Shown one piece after another: positions 16,039-25,549 of a stretch of DNA of 64,000 nt (positions are counted from its first letter, which is position 1; the number at the start of each line of letters is the position of its first letter). A program made the position numbers and the translations under genes. The DNA is from Flavobacterium sp. KACC 22763. Lineage in GTDB: Bacteria; Bacteroidota; Bacteroidia; Flavobacteriales; Flavobacteriaceae. The notes below the pieces were generated by a model. That model worked only from the letters and a program-made list of their open reading frames with translations, had not been told where the DNA came from and did not search any database. The DNA lies in NCBI RefSeq assembly GCF_028736155.1, contig NZ_CP117879.1, forward strand, positions 3,038,001-3,102,000. Direction: 5' to 3'.

Positions 16039-17347
16039 TCAATTAATGCTCTTTGGAGTTTTCTTCATCGGAATATCTTCAATGGAAGCACAAGAGAAAA
16101 CAAGTTTAACCTTGGGTGAGGCCGTACAAATGGCTTGGGAAAAGAGTAACGAAGTTACGCTTGCCAATACTAAGGTAAACACAAAAAAATACGAATTAAA
16201 AACCGTAAAAAACAATCAATACCCAGATCTTAAAGTTTCTGGTCAATATCAGCGTCTTACTAAAGCATCGATTGATATGCCTAATCAAGGTGAAAGTGCT
16301 TCATTAGCTTCTCCAGACAGAGCAATGCTTGGAATGGCAAACTTAAGTCTTCCTATTTTTGCTGGATTTAAAATTCAAAATAGCATTGATGCCTATGAAG
16401 GAATGTACGAAGCAGAAACGGCTAATGCTGCAAAAACTAAAGAAGATGTTGCTTTAAAAGCAATCACTTATTATACAGCATTGTACAAGGCTCAAAAAAC
16501 TTTAGATGTCTTAAACGAAAATCAAAAAAGCGCAAAACAGCGTGTTACTGATTTTACAGAGTTGGAGAAAAACGGAATTATCCCGAGAAATGATTTGTTG
16601 AAAGCGCAATTATTAGTTTCAAAAACACAATTATCTATTGATGAAGCTAATAATAACATCAATAACATCAACTTTTATCTGACTACTTTACTGAAATTAG
16701 ATCCAAATGTAAAAATTCAGGTAAATGAAGAAGATTTCTTTAATCTTAAGACAAGCAATTCTATAACATCTGATGCTGTTGCACTTGAAAGCAGAAAAGA
16801 TTTAGAAGCAATAAGATTGCAAAGCAAAGCTTCAGAAGCTAATGTAAAAATTGCAAAAGCTGGATATTACCCTTCAATTTCACTTTTAGGCGGCTATACT
16901 GCATTTGACCTAAAAGACATTGTAACTGTAAAATACGCAATGAACTTTGGAATCGGATTATCTTATGATTTATCAGGAATTCTAAAAAATAATGTTCACG
17001 TAAAAGAAGCAGAAAGCAAAGCTTTGGAAGTAAAAAATACCGAAGCAATTATGACAGACCGCATTAAAGTAGAGGTTCAAAAATCTATTGAAGATTATGA
17101 CCTTGCAATTAATCAAAGTGTGGTTTATGAAGAAGCATTACAACAAGCAGCCGAAAACTATAGATTAGTAAAAGATAAATTTGACAATGGTTTATCTGAC
17201 ACTAATGATTTGGTAGAAGCAGATGTAGAGCATTTAAATGCCAAAATTCAAACTGCTTTATCTAAAGCAACCATTATTCAAAAATATTACGAATTACTTT
17301 CAGTATCAGGACAATTATCACAATCATTCAATCTTTCTAAAATATAA
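16028..17347 (+). CDS. TolC-family outer membrane efflux protein
   Basis: A 439-residue outer-membrane channel protein. A signal peptide ends near residue 20 (SSMEAQ). The mature chain has the duplicated long-helix pattern of the OEP family with LGEAVQMAWEKSNEV near the N-terminus and a second EAD-type repeat later. As the trimeric exit duct it would connect to the HlyD adaptor encoded 12 bp downstream. ATG at 16028 is preferred over an upstream in-frame TTG (16022), because it gives a better signal peptide. Confidence 0.93.
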   Translation: MKISQLMLFGVFFIGISSMEAQEKTSLTLGEAVQMAWEKSNEVTLANTKVNTKKYELKTVKNNQYPDLKVSGQYQRLTKASIDMPNQGESASLASPDRAMLGMANLSLPIFAGFKIQNSIDAYEGMYEAETANAAKTKEDVALKAITYYTALYKAQKTLDVLNENQKSAKQRVTDFTELEKNGIIPRNDLLKAQLLVSKTQLSIDEANNNINNINFYLTTLLKLDPNVKIQVNEEDFFNLKTSNSITSDAVALESRKDLEAIRLQSKASEANVKIAKAGYYPSISLLGGYTAFDLKDIVTVKYAMNFGIGLSYDLSGILKNNVHVKEAESKALEVKNTEAIMTDRIKVEVQKSIEDYDLAINQSVVYEEALQQAAENYRLVKDKFDNGLSDTNDLVEADVEHLNAKIQTALSKATIIQKYYELLSVSGQLSQSFNLSKI

Positions 17348-17359
17348 TCGATAGCTCTC

Positions 17360-18439
17360 ATGGAAAAGAAAAAAACAAATAAAAAATTCATCATCATACT
17401 TGCAGTTCTGATTTTAGGAGGCGGAACTTACGGAATATCTAAATACCTACACGGCCAAGCTCACGAAGAAACTGATGATGCTCAGATCGAAAAAAGAATG
17501 AATCCGATTATTCCTAGGGTTTCAGGATATATCAGCAAAGTTTATGTGAAAGATAATGATTATGTAAAAAAAGGAGATACTTTATTTACTATCGACAAGA
17601 GAGATTATCAATTAAAAATTGATGAAGCTAACGCTGCATTATTGGGAGCTGAAGGGCAATTTGAAGCTGCAAAAGCAGATATTGGAAGTGCTTACGCAAG
17701 CATCTCTGTTTCTGATGCTCAAATGAGATCTGCAAGCGGTTCTATCGAAAGTGCTAGAATTAGATTGAGACAGCTTACAAATGATTATAACCGTTACAAT
17801 AACTTGTACAAAACGCACACGATTACAAAACAGCAATACGAGCAAGCTTTAACTGCAAAAGAAGAAGCTGAAAACCAAGTACGCGTTTTAGAACAACAGC
17901 AAAAAGCTACTTCATACCAAAAATCGGTTATTCAATCAAAATCTAAAGTTTCTGATAAACAGACAGAAGTTGCTGCTGCAAACATCAAAAAAGCAAAAAC
18001 AATGCTTGATGTTGCGCACTTAAACCTTTCTTATACAGTAGTTACAGCTGCAATTGACGGTCAGGTTTCTAAAGTTGATATTCAGCCAGGACAATTGGTT
18101 CAGCCAGGACAATCTTTATTTTACATCATCAACAATAATGAAGCTTGGGTTGTAGCTAACTTTAAAGAAACACAATTGAACAAAATGGTTGTGGGTCAAA
18201 AAGTAAGCTTAAAAGTAGATGCATATCCAAACTATGAGTTTAAAGGAACTGTATCTTCTTTCTCTCCTGCAACAGGATCTCGTTTTTCATTATTGCCTCC
18301 TGATAATGCAACAGGAAACTTCGTAAAAACAATTCAGAGATTACCAGTAAAAATTACCATAGACGAATCTAACGATCCTGAAAAAGTGAAACTTTTAAGA
18401 CCAGGTATGAACGTTGACGTAGATGTACATTTGAAATAA
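17360..18439 (+). CDS. HlyD/EmrA-family membrane fusion protein
   Basis: A 359-residue periplasmic adaptor. One N-terminal membrane anchor (about 8-27) is followed by the biotinyl-lipoyl-like half motif PRVSGYISKVYVKDNDYVKK, a long coiled-coil hairpin (about 85-215), the second lipoyl half (VVTAAIDGQVSKVDIQPGQ) and a C-terminal beta-barrel with LRPGMNVDVDVHLK. The layout matches EmrA rather than RND adaptors, in agreement with the DHA2 transporter 5 bp downstream. Confidence 0.93.
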   Translation: MEKKKTNKKFIIILAVLILGGGTYGISKYLHGQAHEETDDAQIEKRMNPIIPRVSGYISKVYVKDNDYVKKGDTLFTIDKRDYQLKIDEANAALLGAEGQFEAAKADIGSAYASISVSDAQMRSASGSIESARIRLRQLTNDYNRYNNLYKTHTITKQQYEQALTAKEEAENQVRVLEQQQKATSYQKSVIQSKSKVSDKQTEVAAANIKKAKTMLDVAHLNLSYTVVTAAIDGQVSKVDIQPGQLVQPGQSLFYIINNNEAWVVANFKETQLNKMVVGQKVSLKVDAYPNYEFKGTVSSFSPATGSRFSLLPPDNATGNFVKTIQRLPVKITIDESNDPEKVKLLRPGMNVDVDVHLK

Positions 18440-18444
18440 GATAA

Positions 18445-20031
18445 ATGGCTACAGCAGTACAAGACGACGATTTAGTAGAATACGGTTTCAGACGTGTTAT
18501 CATTACGATTACAGCAGTACTTTGCGCACTGCTGGAAATTGTTGATACGACGATTGTTAACGTAGCGCTGACAGACATGCGCGGGAGTCTTGGTGCAACC
18601 TTGACCGATGTGGCATGGGTAATTACAGCATACGCAATTGCGAATGTTATTGTAATTCCGATGACGAGCTGGCTATCGCAGCAATTTGGAAGACGTAATT
18701 ATTTTGTGGCTTCCATTATAATATTTACGGTCTGTTCTTTTTTGTGTGGTAATGCCACAAATATTTGGGAACTTGTAGCTTTCCGTTTCGTACAAGGTAT
18801 GGGTGGTGGAGCATTACTAGTAACAGCCCAAACGATTATTACAGAAAGTTATCCAGTAGCAAAACGTGGAATGGCGCAGGCTATTTACGGAATGGGTGTA
18901 ATTGTTGGTCCAACTCTTGGTCCGCCTTTGGGAGGATACTTAGTAGATAACTATTCTTGGCCTTATATTTTCTATATCAATATTCCGTTGGGAATTATTG
19001 CTACTATTTTGGCTTTAACTTTTGTTAGAAGTCCGAAATATGGGGAAAAATTAAAAGCCAATCAGGTTGACTGGTGGGGAATTATATTGTTGACTGCCTT
19101 TATCGGTTCTTTACAATTCGTATTAGAACACGGACAGCAAGACGACTGGTTTAATGACTCTACGATTGTAACCTTGAGTGTTGTTACTGTTCTTGGTTTG
19201 GTTCTTTTTATTTGGAGAGAGCTTACCTATGAATATCCAATTGTAAACCTAAGCGTTCTAAAAGACGGAAACTTAAGAATTGGAACCATTATGTGTTTTA
19301 TTCTTGGTTTCGGATTATATGGTTCTACTTTAATCATCCCAATTTATACGCAGTCAATTTTAGGATGGACGGCAACTGATGCAGGTTTATTGTTGATTCC
19401 AGGATCTATTACAACGGCTATTATGATGCCATTTGTGGGAAATATGATTCAGAAAGGTGTGCCTCAAGGCTATATGGTTGGAGTAGGATTTTTAATTTTT
19501 TTCTTCTTTACCTTTATGATGTACAGCCGTATGACGCCTGACACGGGAGTTGAACACATGTATTGGCCATTAATTTTGAGAGGAATTGGTTTAGGATTAC
19601 TTTTCGTTCCTATTACAACACTTTCTCTTTCAACTTTAAAAGGAAAACAAATTGGTGAAGGAGCTGCATTTACCGGAATGATGCGTCAGTTAGGCGGGTC
19701 TTTTGGTATTGCAATTATCACTACTTTTATCACACGTTTCAGCCAGTCGCACAGAGTAGATTTAATTAACAACCTAGATCCTGCCAAATTTGATGTGCAG
19801 CAGCGAATTGCAGGAATGCAGCACGCCTTTATGGCAAAAGGATATAGCGCAGATGTTGCTTTGAAAAAAGCTTATCAAGCTATAGAATATTCTGTAATGA
19901 AGCAAAGCACTGTAATGGCTTATATGGATATCTTCCTTTATCTAGGAATCATGTTTTTATGTTGCATACCGATTATTCTCTTTATCAAAAAAGGGAAGAA
20001 CAAAATTAGTGCAGCCGACGCAATGCATTAA
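18445..20031 (+). CDS. EmrB/QacA-type (DHA2) drug efflux transporter
   Basis: A 528-residue inner-membrane transporter of the major facilitator superfamily with about 14 membrane segments. Motif C-like GMGVIVGPTLGPPLGGYL and the early ALLEIVDTTIVNVALTDM (acidic residue in the first segment) are typical of DHA2 drug/proton antiporters. Together with the HlyD and TolC proteins it should form a tripartite pump exporting hydrophobic toxic compounds across both membranes. It is the last gene of the TetR-controlled operon and is followed by a strong terminator. Confidence 0.94.
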   Translation: MATAVQDDDLVEYGFRRVIITITAVLCALLEIVDTTIVNVALTDMRGSLGATLTDVAWVITAYAIANVIVIPMTSWLSQQFGRRNYFVASIIIFTVCSFLCGNATNIWELVAFRFVQGMGGGALLVTAQTIITESYPVAKRGMAQAIYGMGVIVGPTLGPPLGGYLVDNYSWPYIFYINIPLGIIATILALTFVRSPKYGEKLKANQVDWWGIILLTAFIGSLQFVLEHGQQDDWFNDSTIVTLSVVTVLGLVLFIWRELTYEYPIVNLSVLKDGNLRIGTIMCFILGFGLYGSTLIIPIYTQSILGWTATDAGLLLIPGSITTAIMMPFVGNMIQKGVPQGYMVGVGFLIFFFFTFMMYSRMTPDTGVEHMYWPLILRGIGLGLLFVPITTLSLSTLKGKQIGEGAAFTGMMRQLGGSFGIAIITTFITRFSQSHRVDLINNLDPAKFDVQQRIAGMQHAFMAKGYSADVALKKAYQAIEYSVMKQSTVMAYMDIFLYLGIMFLCCIPIILFIKKGKNKISAADAMH

Positions 20032-20055
20032 TAATAATAGATTTATAATACGCAG

Positions 20056-20096
20056 AAACGCCGAATTCATCATTTAGAATTCGGCGTTTATTTTTT
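20056..20096 (+). terminator. Terminator of the efflux operon
   Basis: A 13-bp perfect stem (AAACGCCGAATTC, 20056-20068, with 20077-20089) is followed by a T-rich tract. Confidence 0.92.
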
Positions 20097-20097
20097 A

Positions 20098-20205
20098 TAG
20101 TCACAGTTCTCAGTGGCAGTTTTCAGTTTATAAACTTTGCGTTTTTTTGCGCTCTCTGCGTTAAAAAACTTAGAATCTTAGTATCTCAGAACCTTAGCAT
20201 CTTTA
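20098..20205. repeat. Composite intergenic repeats downstream of yaaA
   Basis: A CACAGTTCTCAGTGGCAGTTTTCAG block, a TTTGCG/CTCTGCG block and a CTTAG block (20170-20205) follow one another. The CTTAG block ends 8 bp from the yaaA stop on the opposite strand. Confidence 0.65.
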
Positions 20206-20212
20206 AAAAAAT

Positions 20213-20971
20213 CTATCTTGTAAAAACCAAGTGATTCCCTTTAGAAAGATTGGCATCAAACTGATATCCTTCGTAATTAAAACCTTTTAAGTCATCGATA
20301 GTTTCTGCGTTGGTATCAATAATATAACGCACCATCATCCCTCTCGCCTTTTTGGCAAAGAAACTGATCATTTTTAGTTTTCCGTCTTTGTAATCTTTAA
20401 AATCTGGTGTGATAACAGGAACTTTTAATGCTTTTACATCAACAGCAGAGAAATATTCATTACTCGCTAAATTCACGAATAATTCATCTTTTTTCAATTC
20501 TTTGTTTAAAGCTTTAGTCACAACAGGTTTCCAGAATTCGTGCAAATTTTTATATTCACCAACAGGCATTTTAGTTCCCATTTCCAAACGATACGCTTGC
20601 ATTAAATCAAGTGGTTTTAAAAGACCGTAAAGACCCGATAAAATTCTAAGTTTATCTTGCAAAACATCTAATTTTTCTAAGGGAATTGTATAAGCGTCTA
20701 AACCTGTATACACATCGCCATCAAAAGTATAAACCGCTGGTCGCGCATTTTCGGGCGTGAAAGGCGTTTTCCAATCCTGATTACGTTTCCAGTTTAAATC
20801 GGCTAGTTTGTCTGAAATAGACATTAATTCTGACAATTCAGCTGGCTTTTTTGTTTTTACTACTTTATGAACCACTCTTGCTTCTTTTAAAAATGAAGGT
20901 TCAGTATATTGAGATGTTGGTAATTCTTTTTCGAAATTCAGTGATTTCGCAGGAGATATAACAATTTTCAT
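20213..20971 (-). CDS. yaaA: Peroxide stress protein YaaA family (DUF328)
   Basis: A 252-residue protein beginning MKIVISPAKSLNFE, the signature opening of the YaaA/DUF328 family. Later landmarks are the LYGLLKPLDLMQAYRLEMGT segment (split) and FAKKARGMMVRYII near the end, both strongly conserved in the family. E. coli YaaA limits free iron and oxidative DNA damage during peroxide stress and binds DNA with a helix-hairpin-helix-like fold. The same role is likely here but not shown by context. It is a single minus-strand gene with its own -7 box. Confidence 0.94.
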   Translation of the reverse strand: MKIVISPAKSLNFEKELPTSQYTEPSFLKEARVVHKVVKTKKPAELSELMSISDKLADLNWKRNQDWKTPFTPENARPAVYTFDGDVYTGLDAYTIPLEKLDVLQDKLRILSGLYGLLKPLDLMQAYRLEMGTKMPVGEYKNLHEFWKPVVTKALNKELKKDELFVNLASNEYFSAVDVKALKVPVITPDFKDYKDGKLKMISFFAKKARGMMVRYIIDTNAETIDDLKGFNYEGYQFDANLSKGNHLVFTR

Positions 20972-20991
20972 GTGTGTTTTTTTCTATGTTT

Positions 20992-20999
20992 CAAAAATA
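20992..20999 (-). promoter_or_regulatory. -7 box of yaaA
   Basis: TATTTTTG on the minus strand fits TAnnTTTG and lies 20 bp before the start codon. Confidence 0.55.
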
Positions 21000-21062
21000 C
21001 AAATTGAATTTCTAAAAACAGATTATAGCAATTGATTTGTTTTATGGGGGTATAGATTTTTT

Positions 21063-21284
21063 TCTGCCACGAATTGCACGAATTTCTACAAATTATTCTT
21101 TTGCGCAAATTGTTATATTTTTTTGCCACAGATTAAAATGATTTACACAGATTTTCTTAATCTATTACTATTTTTTTTCTGCCACGAATTGCACAAATTT
21201 TCACTAATTAAAAATCTTTTTTAATCCTTTTAATCTGTGGCAGAAAAAATAAATTCGTGAAAATTCGTGAAATTCGTGGCAGCC
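21063..21284. repeat. Nested GCCACGAATT / GCCACAGATT inverted repeats
   Basis: The 460-bp region between yaaA and the next gene holds no gene but several repeat arms. CTGCCACGAATTGCAC occurs at 21063 and 21180. The inner pair TGCCACAGATTAAAA (21124) and TTTTAATCTGTGGCAG (21228) is followed by the outer complement GTGAAATTCGTGGCAG (21267-21282). The arms are ordered so that one hairpin lies inside another. The same family occurs at 10596 and 47197. Confidence 0.8.
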
Positions 21285-21439
21285 CTTTCTCAATTCATAA
21301 AAATCAATGCAACAAAATGTGAAATTGTTCAAAAAAGTGAGCTCTAGATTATAATAGGCATTTTCTATGTTGTAAATTTGCATGCATTTCATTTCTTAGA
21401 AATTTGAAATTGCATTTTTACTCAATAATTAGTGAATTC

Positions 21440-22873
21440 GTGGCGATACAAACAAACTATAAAACTGCTTTACAAAACAAAATCTTCGATATCATTTCGA
21501 AAGCTTCTCAGGAATTAAATGTTGACTCTTATGTGATAGGAGGATTTGTTCGTGATTTGCTTTTAAACCGAGGTTCTAAAAAAGACATTGATGTAGTGGC
21601 TGTTGGAAGCGGCATCGAATTGGCTCTTAAAGTTTCAGATTTACTTCCGAATAAACCAAAAGTTCAGGTTTTTAAAACGTATGGAACAGCAATGCTTCGT
21701 TTTGAAGATACAGATATCGAATTTGTTGGCGCGCGAAAAGAATCTTATAACCGAGACAGTCGAAATCCGATTGTAGAAAACGGAACTTTGCAAGACGATC
21801 AAAATCGTCGTGATTTTACCATCAATGCATTGGCTTTATCATTAAATTCAACTAATTTCGGAGATCTTCTAGATCCGTTTGACGGATTAACCGATTTAGA
21901 AAATAAAACAATCAAAACGCCTTTGGATCCAGACATTACCTATTCTGATGATCCTTTGCGAATGTTGCGCGCCATTCGTTTTGCCACTCAATTGAATTTT
22001 GAAATCGAAGAAAATTCACTAAACGCTATCACAAAAAATGCTGAACGTATTAAAATTATTTCTGGCGAAAGAATCGTTGATGAGTTAAACAAAATTCTCA
22101 TGACCGATAAACCTTCAACTGGATTTTTACTTTTATACAAAACTGGGCTTTTAGATTTAATCTTACCAGAATTAACAGCGTTGAATCAGGTAGAAGAAAT
22201 TGAAGGTCATACACATAAAAATAATTTTTACCATACGCTAGAAGTCGTTGATAATATTTGTCCAAATACAGATGATGTTTGGTTGCGATGGTCGGCATTA
22301 TTGCATGATATTGGAAAAGCACCAACAAAACGTTTCACTAAAAAACAAGGATGGACATTTCACGGACATGAGTTTCTGGGCGGAAAAATGGCTAAGAAAA
22401 TCTTCGAACGTTTGCACATGCCATTAAACCACAAAATGAAATTCGTTCAAAAAATGGTTATCATGAGTTCACGTCCGATTGTTTTGGCGCAGGATATTGT
22501 AACCGATAGCGCAGTTCGCCGTTTAGTTTTTGATGCTGGCGAAGATGTAGAAAACTTAATGACTTTATGCGAGGCAGATATCACAACCAAAAATCCATCA
22601 AAATTCAAAAAATATCATAAAAACTTCGAGCTTGTCCGCAAGAAAATTGTGGAAGTCGAAGAACGCGATCATGTTCGTAATTTTCAACCGCCAATTTCTG
22701 GCGAAGAAATTATGGAAATATTTGATTTGAAGCCTTCTCGCGAAATCGGAATTTTAAAAGAAGCGGTAAAAGAAGCAATTTTGGAAGGCGTTATACCGAA
22801 TGAATATCAGGCCGCTTATGATTTTGTAATTAAGAGAGCTGAAAAATTAGGCTTAAAAAAAGTTGAGAAATAA
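21440..22873 (+). CDS. CCA-adding-type tRNA nucleotidyltransferase with HD domain
   Basis: A class II polynucleotide polymerase-family protein of about 477 residues. The N-terminal head has the nucleotidyltransferase signature YVIGGFVRDLLL then KKDIDVVAVG with the two metal-binding aspartates. RRDFTINALALSL and DDPLRMLRAIRFATQ are motifs of the tRNA-binding neck. The C-terminal half has an HD phosphohydrolase motif (LLHDIGKAPTKR). It should add or repair the CCA end of tRNAs. Start choice is uncertain. GTG at 21440 is favoured here because the alternative TTG at 21404 adds 12 unconserved residues. It is followed 15 bp later by the heme A synthase gene. Confidence 0.88.
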   Translation: MAIQTNYKTALQNKIFDIISKASQELNVDSYVIGGFVRDLLLNRGSKKDIDVVAVGSGIELALKVSDLLPNKPKVQVFKTYGTAMLRFEDTDIEFVGARKESYNRDSRNPIVENGTLQDDQNRRDFTINALALSLNSTNFGDLLDPFDGLTDLENKTIKTPLDPDITYSDDPLRMLRAIRFATQLNFEIEENSLNAITKNAERIKIISGERIVDELNKILMTDKPSTGFLLLYKTGLLDLILPELTALNQVEEIEGHTHKNNFYHTLEVVDNICPNTDDVWLRWSALLHDIGKAPTKRFTKKQGWTFHGHEFLGGKMAKKIFERLHMPLNHKMKFVQKMVIMSSRPIVLAQDIVTDSAVRRLVFDAGEDVENLMTLCEADITTKNPSKFKKYHKNFELVRKKIVEVEERDHVRNFQPPISGEEIMEIFDLKPSREIGILKEAVKEAILEGVIPNEYQAAYDFVIKRAEKLGLKKVEK

Positions 22874-22888
22874 GTATTATTTAATAAA

Positions 22889-23914
22889 ATGAAAAAAGAG
22901 AATAAATCAGTAATCATTTGGTTACTATCGGGTTGTGTTTTATTGTTTTTAATGGTTGTCGTGGGCGGAATTACGCGTTTGACCAATTCAGGTTTATCTA
23001 TGACCGACTGGCATTTGGTAACTGACACATTTCCACCTCTAACAGAAGCCAAATGGCAAGCCGCTTTTGACGAATACAAGAAATTTCCAGAATATCAGAA
23101 AATCAATATTCATAACGATTTTCAATTAGCCGATTATAAATTCATTTATTTCTGGGAATGGTTTCACCGTTTCATCGGGCGTATTATTGGTTTGGTTTTC
23201 TTTGTGCCGTTTGTTTACTTTTTAGCCAAAAAGAAATTAGATACTCCAACTATTAAAAAATGTATTGTTCTTTTGGCAATGGGAGCTTTCCAAGGATTCT
23301 TAGGTTGGTTCATGGTAAGAAGCGGATTAATTGACAATCCAGATGTAAGTCATTTTAGACTTTCACTTCACTTGACTTTTGCGTTTATCACTTTCGCTTA
23401 TACACTTTGGGTAGCATTAGATTTGATTTATCCTGAAAGAAATATCAACAAGATTTTACCTCTTAGAAATATTGCTCGTTATGCTTTGGCAGCTCTTCTT
23501 ATCCAGATTATTTACGGCGGATTTGTGGCTGGACTAAATGCTGGATTAATTCACAATCATTGGCCTTTAATGAGCGACGGAGAATTTATTCACGAATCGG
23601 TTTTTATTGAGCAGTCTTCTTTAGTCAAAAATTTAATCGAAGGAAAAAGTGGGGTTCAGTTTGTACACAGAACTTTTGCTTACGTTGTTGTGGCCATTAT
23701 TCTTTTCCTTTTCTTTAAAAGCAAAAAATATACGCTTACTCACACGCAGGCAAACGGAATCAAAACTTTAGTTGTTTTTGTTTTCATTCAGTTCTTGCTT
23801 GGCGTTTTCACTTTATTATACAGTGTTCCTTTGGCTTTAGGATTAATTCACCAAATTATGGCATTTTTCCTTTTAAGTGCTATGACGTATACATTGCACC
23901 GTTTGAGCAAATAA
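22889..23914 (+). CDS. ctaA: Heme A synthase, COX15/CtaA family
   Basis: A 341-residue inner-membrane protein with about eight membrane helices. It oxidises heme O to heme A for cytochrome aa3-type oxidases. The four expected heme-ligand histidines are visible in EWFHRFIGR, RLSLHLTFAF, VQFVHRTFAY and GLIHQIMAF. The N-terminal VVGGITRLTNSGLSMTDWH is the family signature. Its oxidase genes are not in the window. Probably co-transcribed with the CCA-adding gene and closed by a strong terminator. Confidence 0.95.
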   Translation: MKKENKSVIIWLLSGCVLLFLMVVVGGITRLTNSGLSMTDWHLVTDTFPPLTEAKWQAAFDEYKKFPEYQKINIHNDFQLADYKFIYFWEWFHRFIGRIIGLVFFVPFVYFLAKKKLDTPTIKKCIVLLAMGAFQGFLGWFMVRSGLIDNPDVSHFRLSLHLTFAFITFAYTLWVALDLIYPERNINKILPLRNIARYALAALLIQIIYGGFVAGLNAGLIHNHWPLMSDGEFIHESVFIEQSSLVKNLIEGKSGVQFVHRTFAYVVVAIILFLFFKSKKYTLTHTQANGIKTLVVFVFIQFLLGVFTLLYSVPLALGLIHQIMAFFLLSAMTYTLHRLSK

Positions 23915-23935
23915 AACAAGAAATATTAAAAACAT

Positions 23936-23968
23936 AAAAGAGCCTTAAAAAATTTTAAGGCTCTTTTT
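23936..23968. terminator. Terminator after heme A synthase
   Basis: A 13-bp stem (AAGAGCCTTAAAA, 23938-23950, with 23953-23965) is flanked by A and T runs, so it may also serve the convergent LytTR gene. Confidence 0.9.
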
Positions 23969-24033
23969 TTATGATATCGACTTTAATCAAATGAATTAAA
24001 ATCTGCTAAATTTCTTGCTTTAATTAATGTTTT

Positions 24034-24801
24034 TTATCCCAACCAAGCTTTAAAATCCTGTACCTTCTCTCGGCTTACAATTACCTCATCATCTTTATAA
24101 CTTGGTAGAATAACTTTTAAACGTGAATTGGTATAAACTTGAATTTCCTTGATTGCTTTTAACGGAACAATAAATTTTCTGCTTACGCGAAAGAAATCCT
24201 TTTTGTCCAGTTCTTGTTCTAAGATTTCCAAAGTCGAATCTATCAGATAATCACGATTGTCGTACGTATGAATATAAGTTCCTTTATTTTCACTGAAAAA
24301 ACATTCGATTTCTTCTGTAGTAATAACTTTTAAATGCTGACCAATTTTAACTGTAAATCTCTTTTTATACGTTTTTTCAAAAGGGTTTGACAGCATTTGG
24401 CGAATCTGTTCAAAATCTAATTGCATATTTGAAGATTCTGCTGCAGCTTTTGGAAGACGTGATTTGAATTTTGAAACCGCTGTTTCAAGATCATCTTCGT
24501 CAATCGGTTTTAGAAGATAATCTATACTGTTTAATTTGAAAGCTTTTAAAGCATATTCATCGTAGGCAGTAGTAAAAATAATAGCACTTTTAATGTCTAT
24601 TTTTTCAAAGATTTCAAACGATAAACCATCCGATAATTGGATATCCAAAAAAATCAAATCAGGATGCGGATTATTTTCAAACCAATGAACCGATTCTTCA
24701 ACAGAGTGAAGCATGGTTTCTACAGTTACTTCTAACTTTTCAAGTTTTCTCTGCAACAGTCTTGCAGCAGGTTTTTCGTCTTCTATAATTAATGTGATCA
24801 T
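24034..24801 (-). CDS. LytTR-family response regulator
   Basis: A 255-residue two-component regulator. The receiver domain (1-120) has the acidic pocket IIEDEKPA and the phospho-acceptor Asp53 in LIFLDIQLSDG, plus the conserved Lys in YLLKPIDEDD. The C-terminal LytTR DNA-binding domain (about 145-255) includes RFTVKIGQHLKVI, ECFFSENKGTYIHT and FFRVSRKFIVPLKAI. It is the last gene of a minus-strand run that includes a LytS-type kinase, its evident partner. Between the two lie four small 2TM membrane proteins. LytTR regulators usually bind paired direct repeats at promoters. The targets here are unknown. Confidence 0.94.
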   Translation of the reverse strand: MITLIIEDEKPAARLLQRKLEKLEVTVETMLHSVEESVHWFENNPHPDLIFLDIQLSDGLSFEIFEKIDIKSAIIFTTAYDEYALKAFKLNSIDYLLKPIDEDDLETAVSKFKSRLPKAAAESSNMQLDFEQIRQMLSNPFEKTYKKRFTVKIGQHLKVITTEEIECFFSENKGTYIHTYDNRDYLIDSTLEILEQELDKKDFFRVSRKFIVPLKAIKEIQVYTNSRLKVILPSYKDDEVIVSREKVQDFKAWLG

Positions 24802-24841
24802 TTACTATAATGTGAAATTTGAAAAAAATATGAATTCAAAG

Positions 24842-25228
24842 TTACTCCCATTTATTTTTATTTGCTGCATCTCTTTCCATGTATTTTTGGATTTTTCTTT
24901 TCTCCCAATCTGGCCCAAAAATCCAATCGGCACCAAAAACAGATAATGCGTGAGCTAATAAACCAATTCCCCAAAAAAATGCAGTAGAATAAGTATGCCA
25001 TTCTGTTAAGCCACTTAAATCCATTACCAGTAGACCTGCAGATTTGTCTCGAGTCAAACTCGATACAATGATGATAATATTTACAATAATGAAAATTTTC
25101 AAATGCGAGTAAAATCTTTTAAGTCTTTTTACTCTTCTATAAGCTGCATTGTAATTTGGATCGTCTGTATACTCTCCAAAATGATGTCTTGCATAATCTT
25201 CGTACATTTCTCTTCTAAAACGTCCCAT
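24842..25228 (-). CDS. 2TM-domain membrane protein (copy 1)
   Basis: A 128-residue protein with two membrane helices separated by a short loop. The pattern follows the 2TM family: a charged helix (NAAYRRVKRLKRFYSHL), the first membrane span, a second span ending FFWGIGLLAHALSVFG, then WEKRKIQKYMERD and a final KNKWE. The ATG at 25228 is used because upstream codons overlap the preceding gene. It is one of four free 2TM copies between the LytS kinase and LytTR regulator. Its loop between the spans is longer than in the others. Role unknown. Confidence 0.82.
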   Translation of the reverse strand: MGRFRREMYEDYARHHFGEYTDDPNYNAAYRRVKRLKRFYSHLKIFIIVNIIIIVSSLTRDKSAGLLVMDLSGLTEWHTYSTAFFWGIGLLAHALSVFGADWIFGPDWEKRKIQKYMERDAANKNKWE

Positions 25229-25241
25229 AACTATATTTTGA

Positions 25242-25547
25242 TTATTTCCACTTGTTTTTATTCTGTTTTTCCTTCTCCATAAACTCTTTGATTTTTCTTT
25301 CTTCCCATTCCTTACCCATTCCTGGAAAAACCTCAAAGACTTTTAATCCGTGAAAAACAACTCCAACTCCCCACCACAGCAATGGCCAGAAAAACCATAA
25401 ATAGCTTGGTGATGTATATAAATTGATAAAAATCAAAATTGCATTTACTAATATATATGCTAGAAGATTTCCGTAAAACCCTTTAATGTTTTCAACCTTC
25501 TTTTTGGCTTGGATATATTTTTCTTCGTCGCTTAAATTCCTTTCCAT
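25242..25547 (-). CDS. 2TM-domain membrane protein (copy 2)
   Basis: A 101-residue protein. KKKVENIKGFYGNLLAY leads into the first span. The second span ends WGVGVVFHGLKVFEVF and is followed by EWEERKIKEFMEKEKQ and a terminal KNKWK. It closely matches the 2TM segment at the end of the LytS kinase (the HxxKVF and WEERKI words are shared). Start ATG at 25547 lies 2 bp after the stop of the preceding 2TM gene, so translation is probably coupled. Confidence 0.84.
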   Translation of the reverse strand: MERNLSDEEKYIQAKKKVENIKGFYGNLLAYILVNAILIFINLYTSPSYLWFFWPLLWWGVGVVFHGLKVFEVFPGMGKEWEERKIKEFMEKEKQNKNKWK

Positions 25548-25549
25548 AA

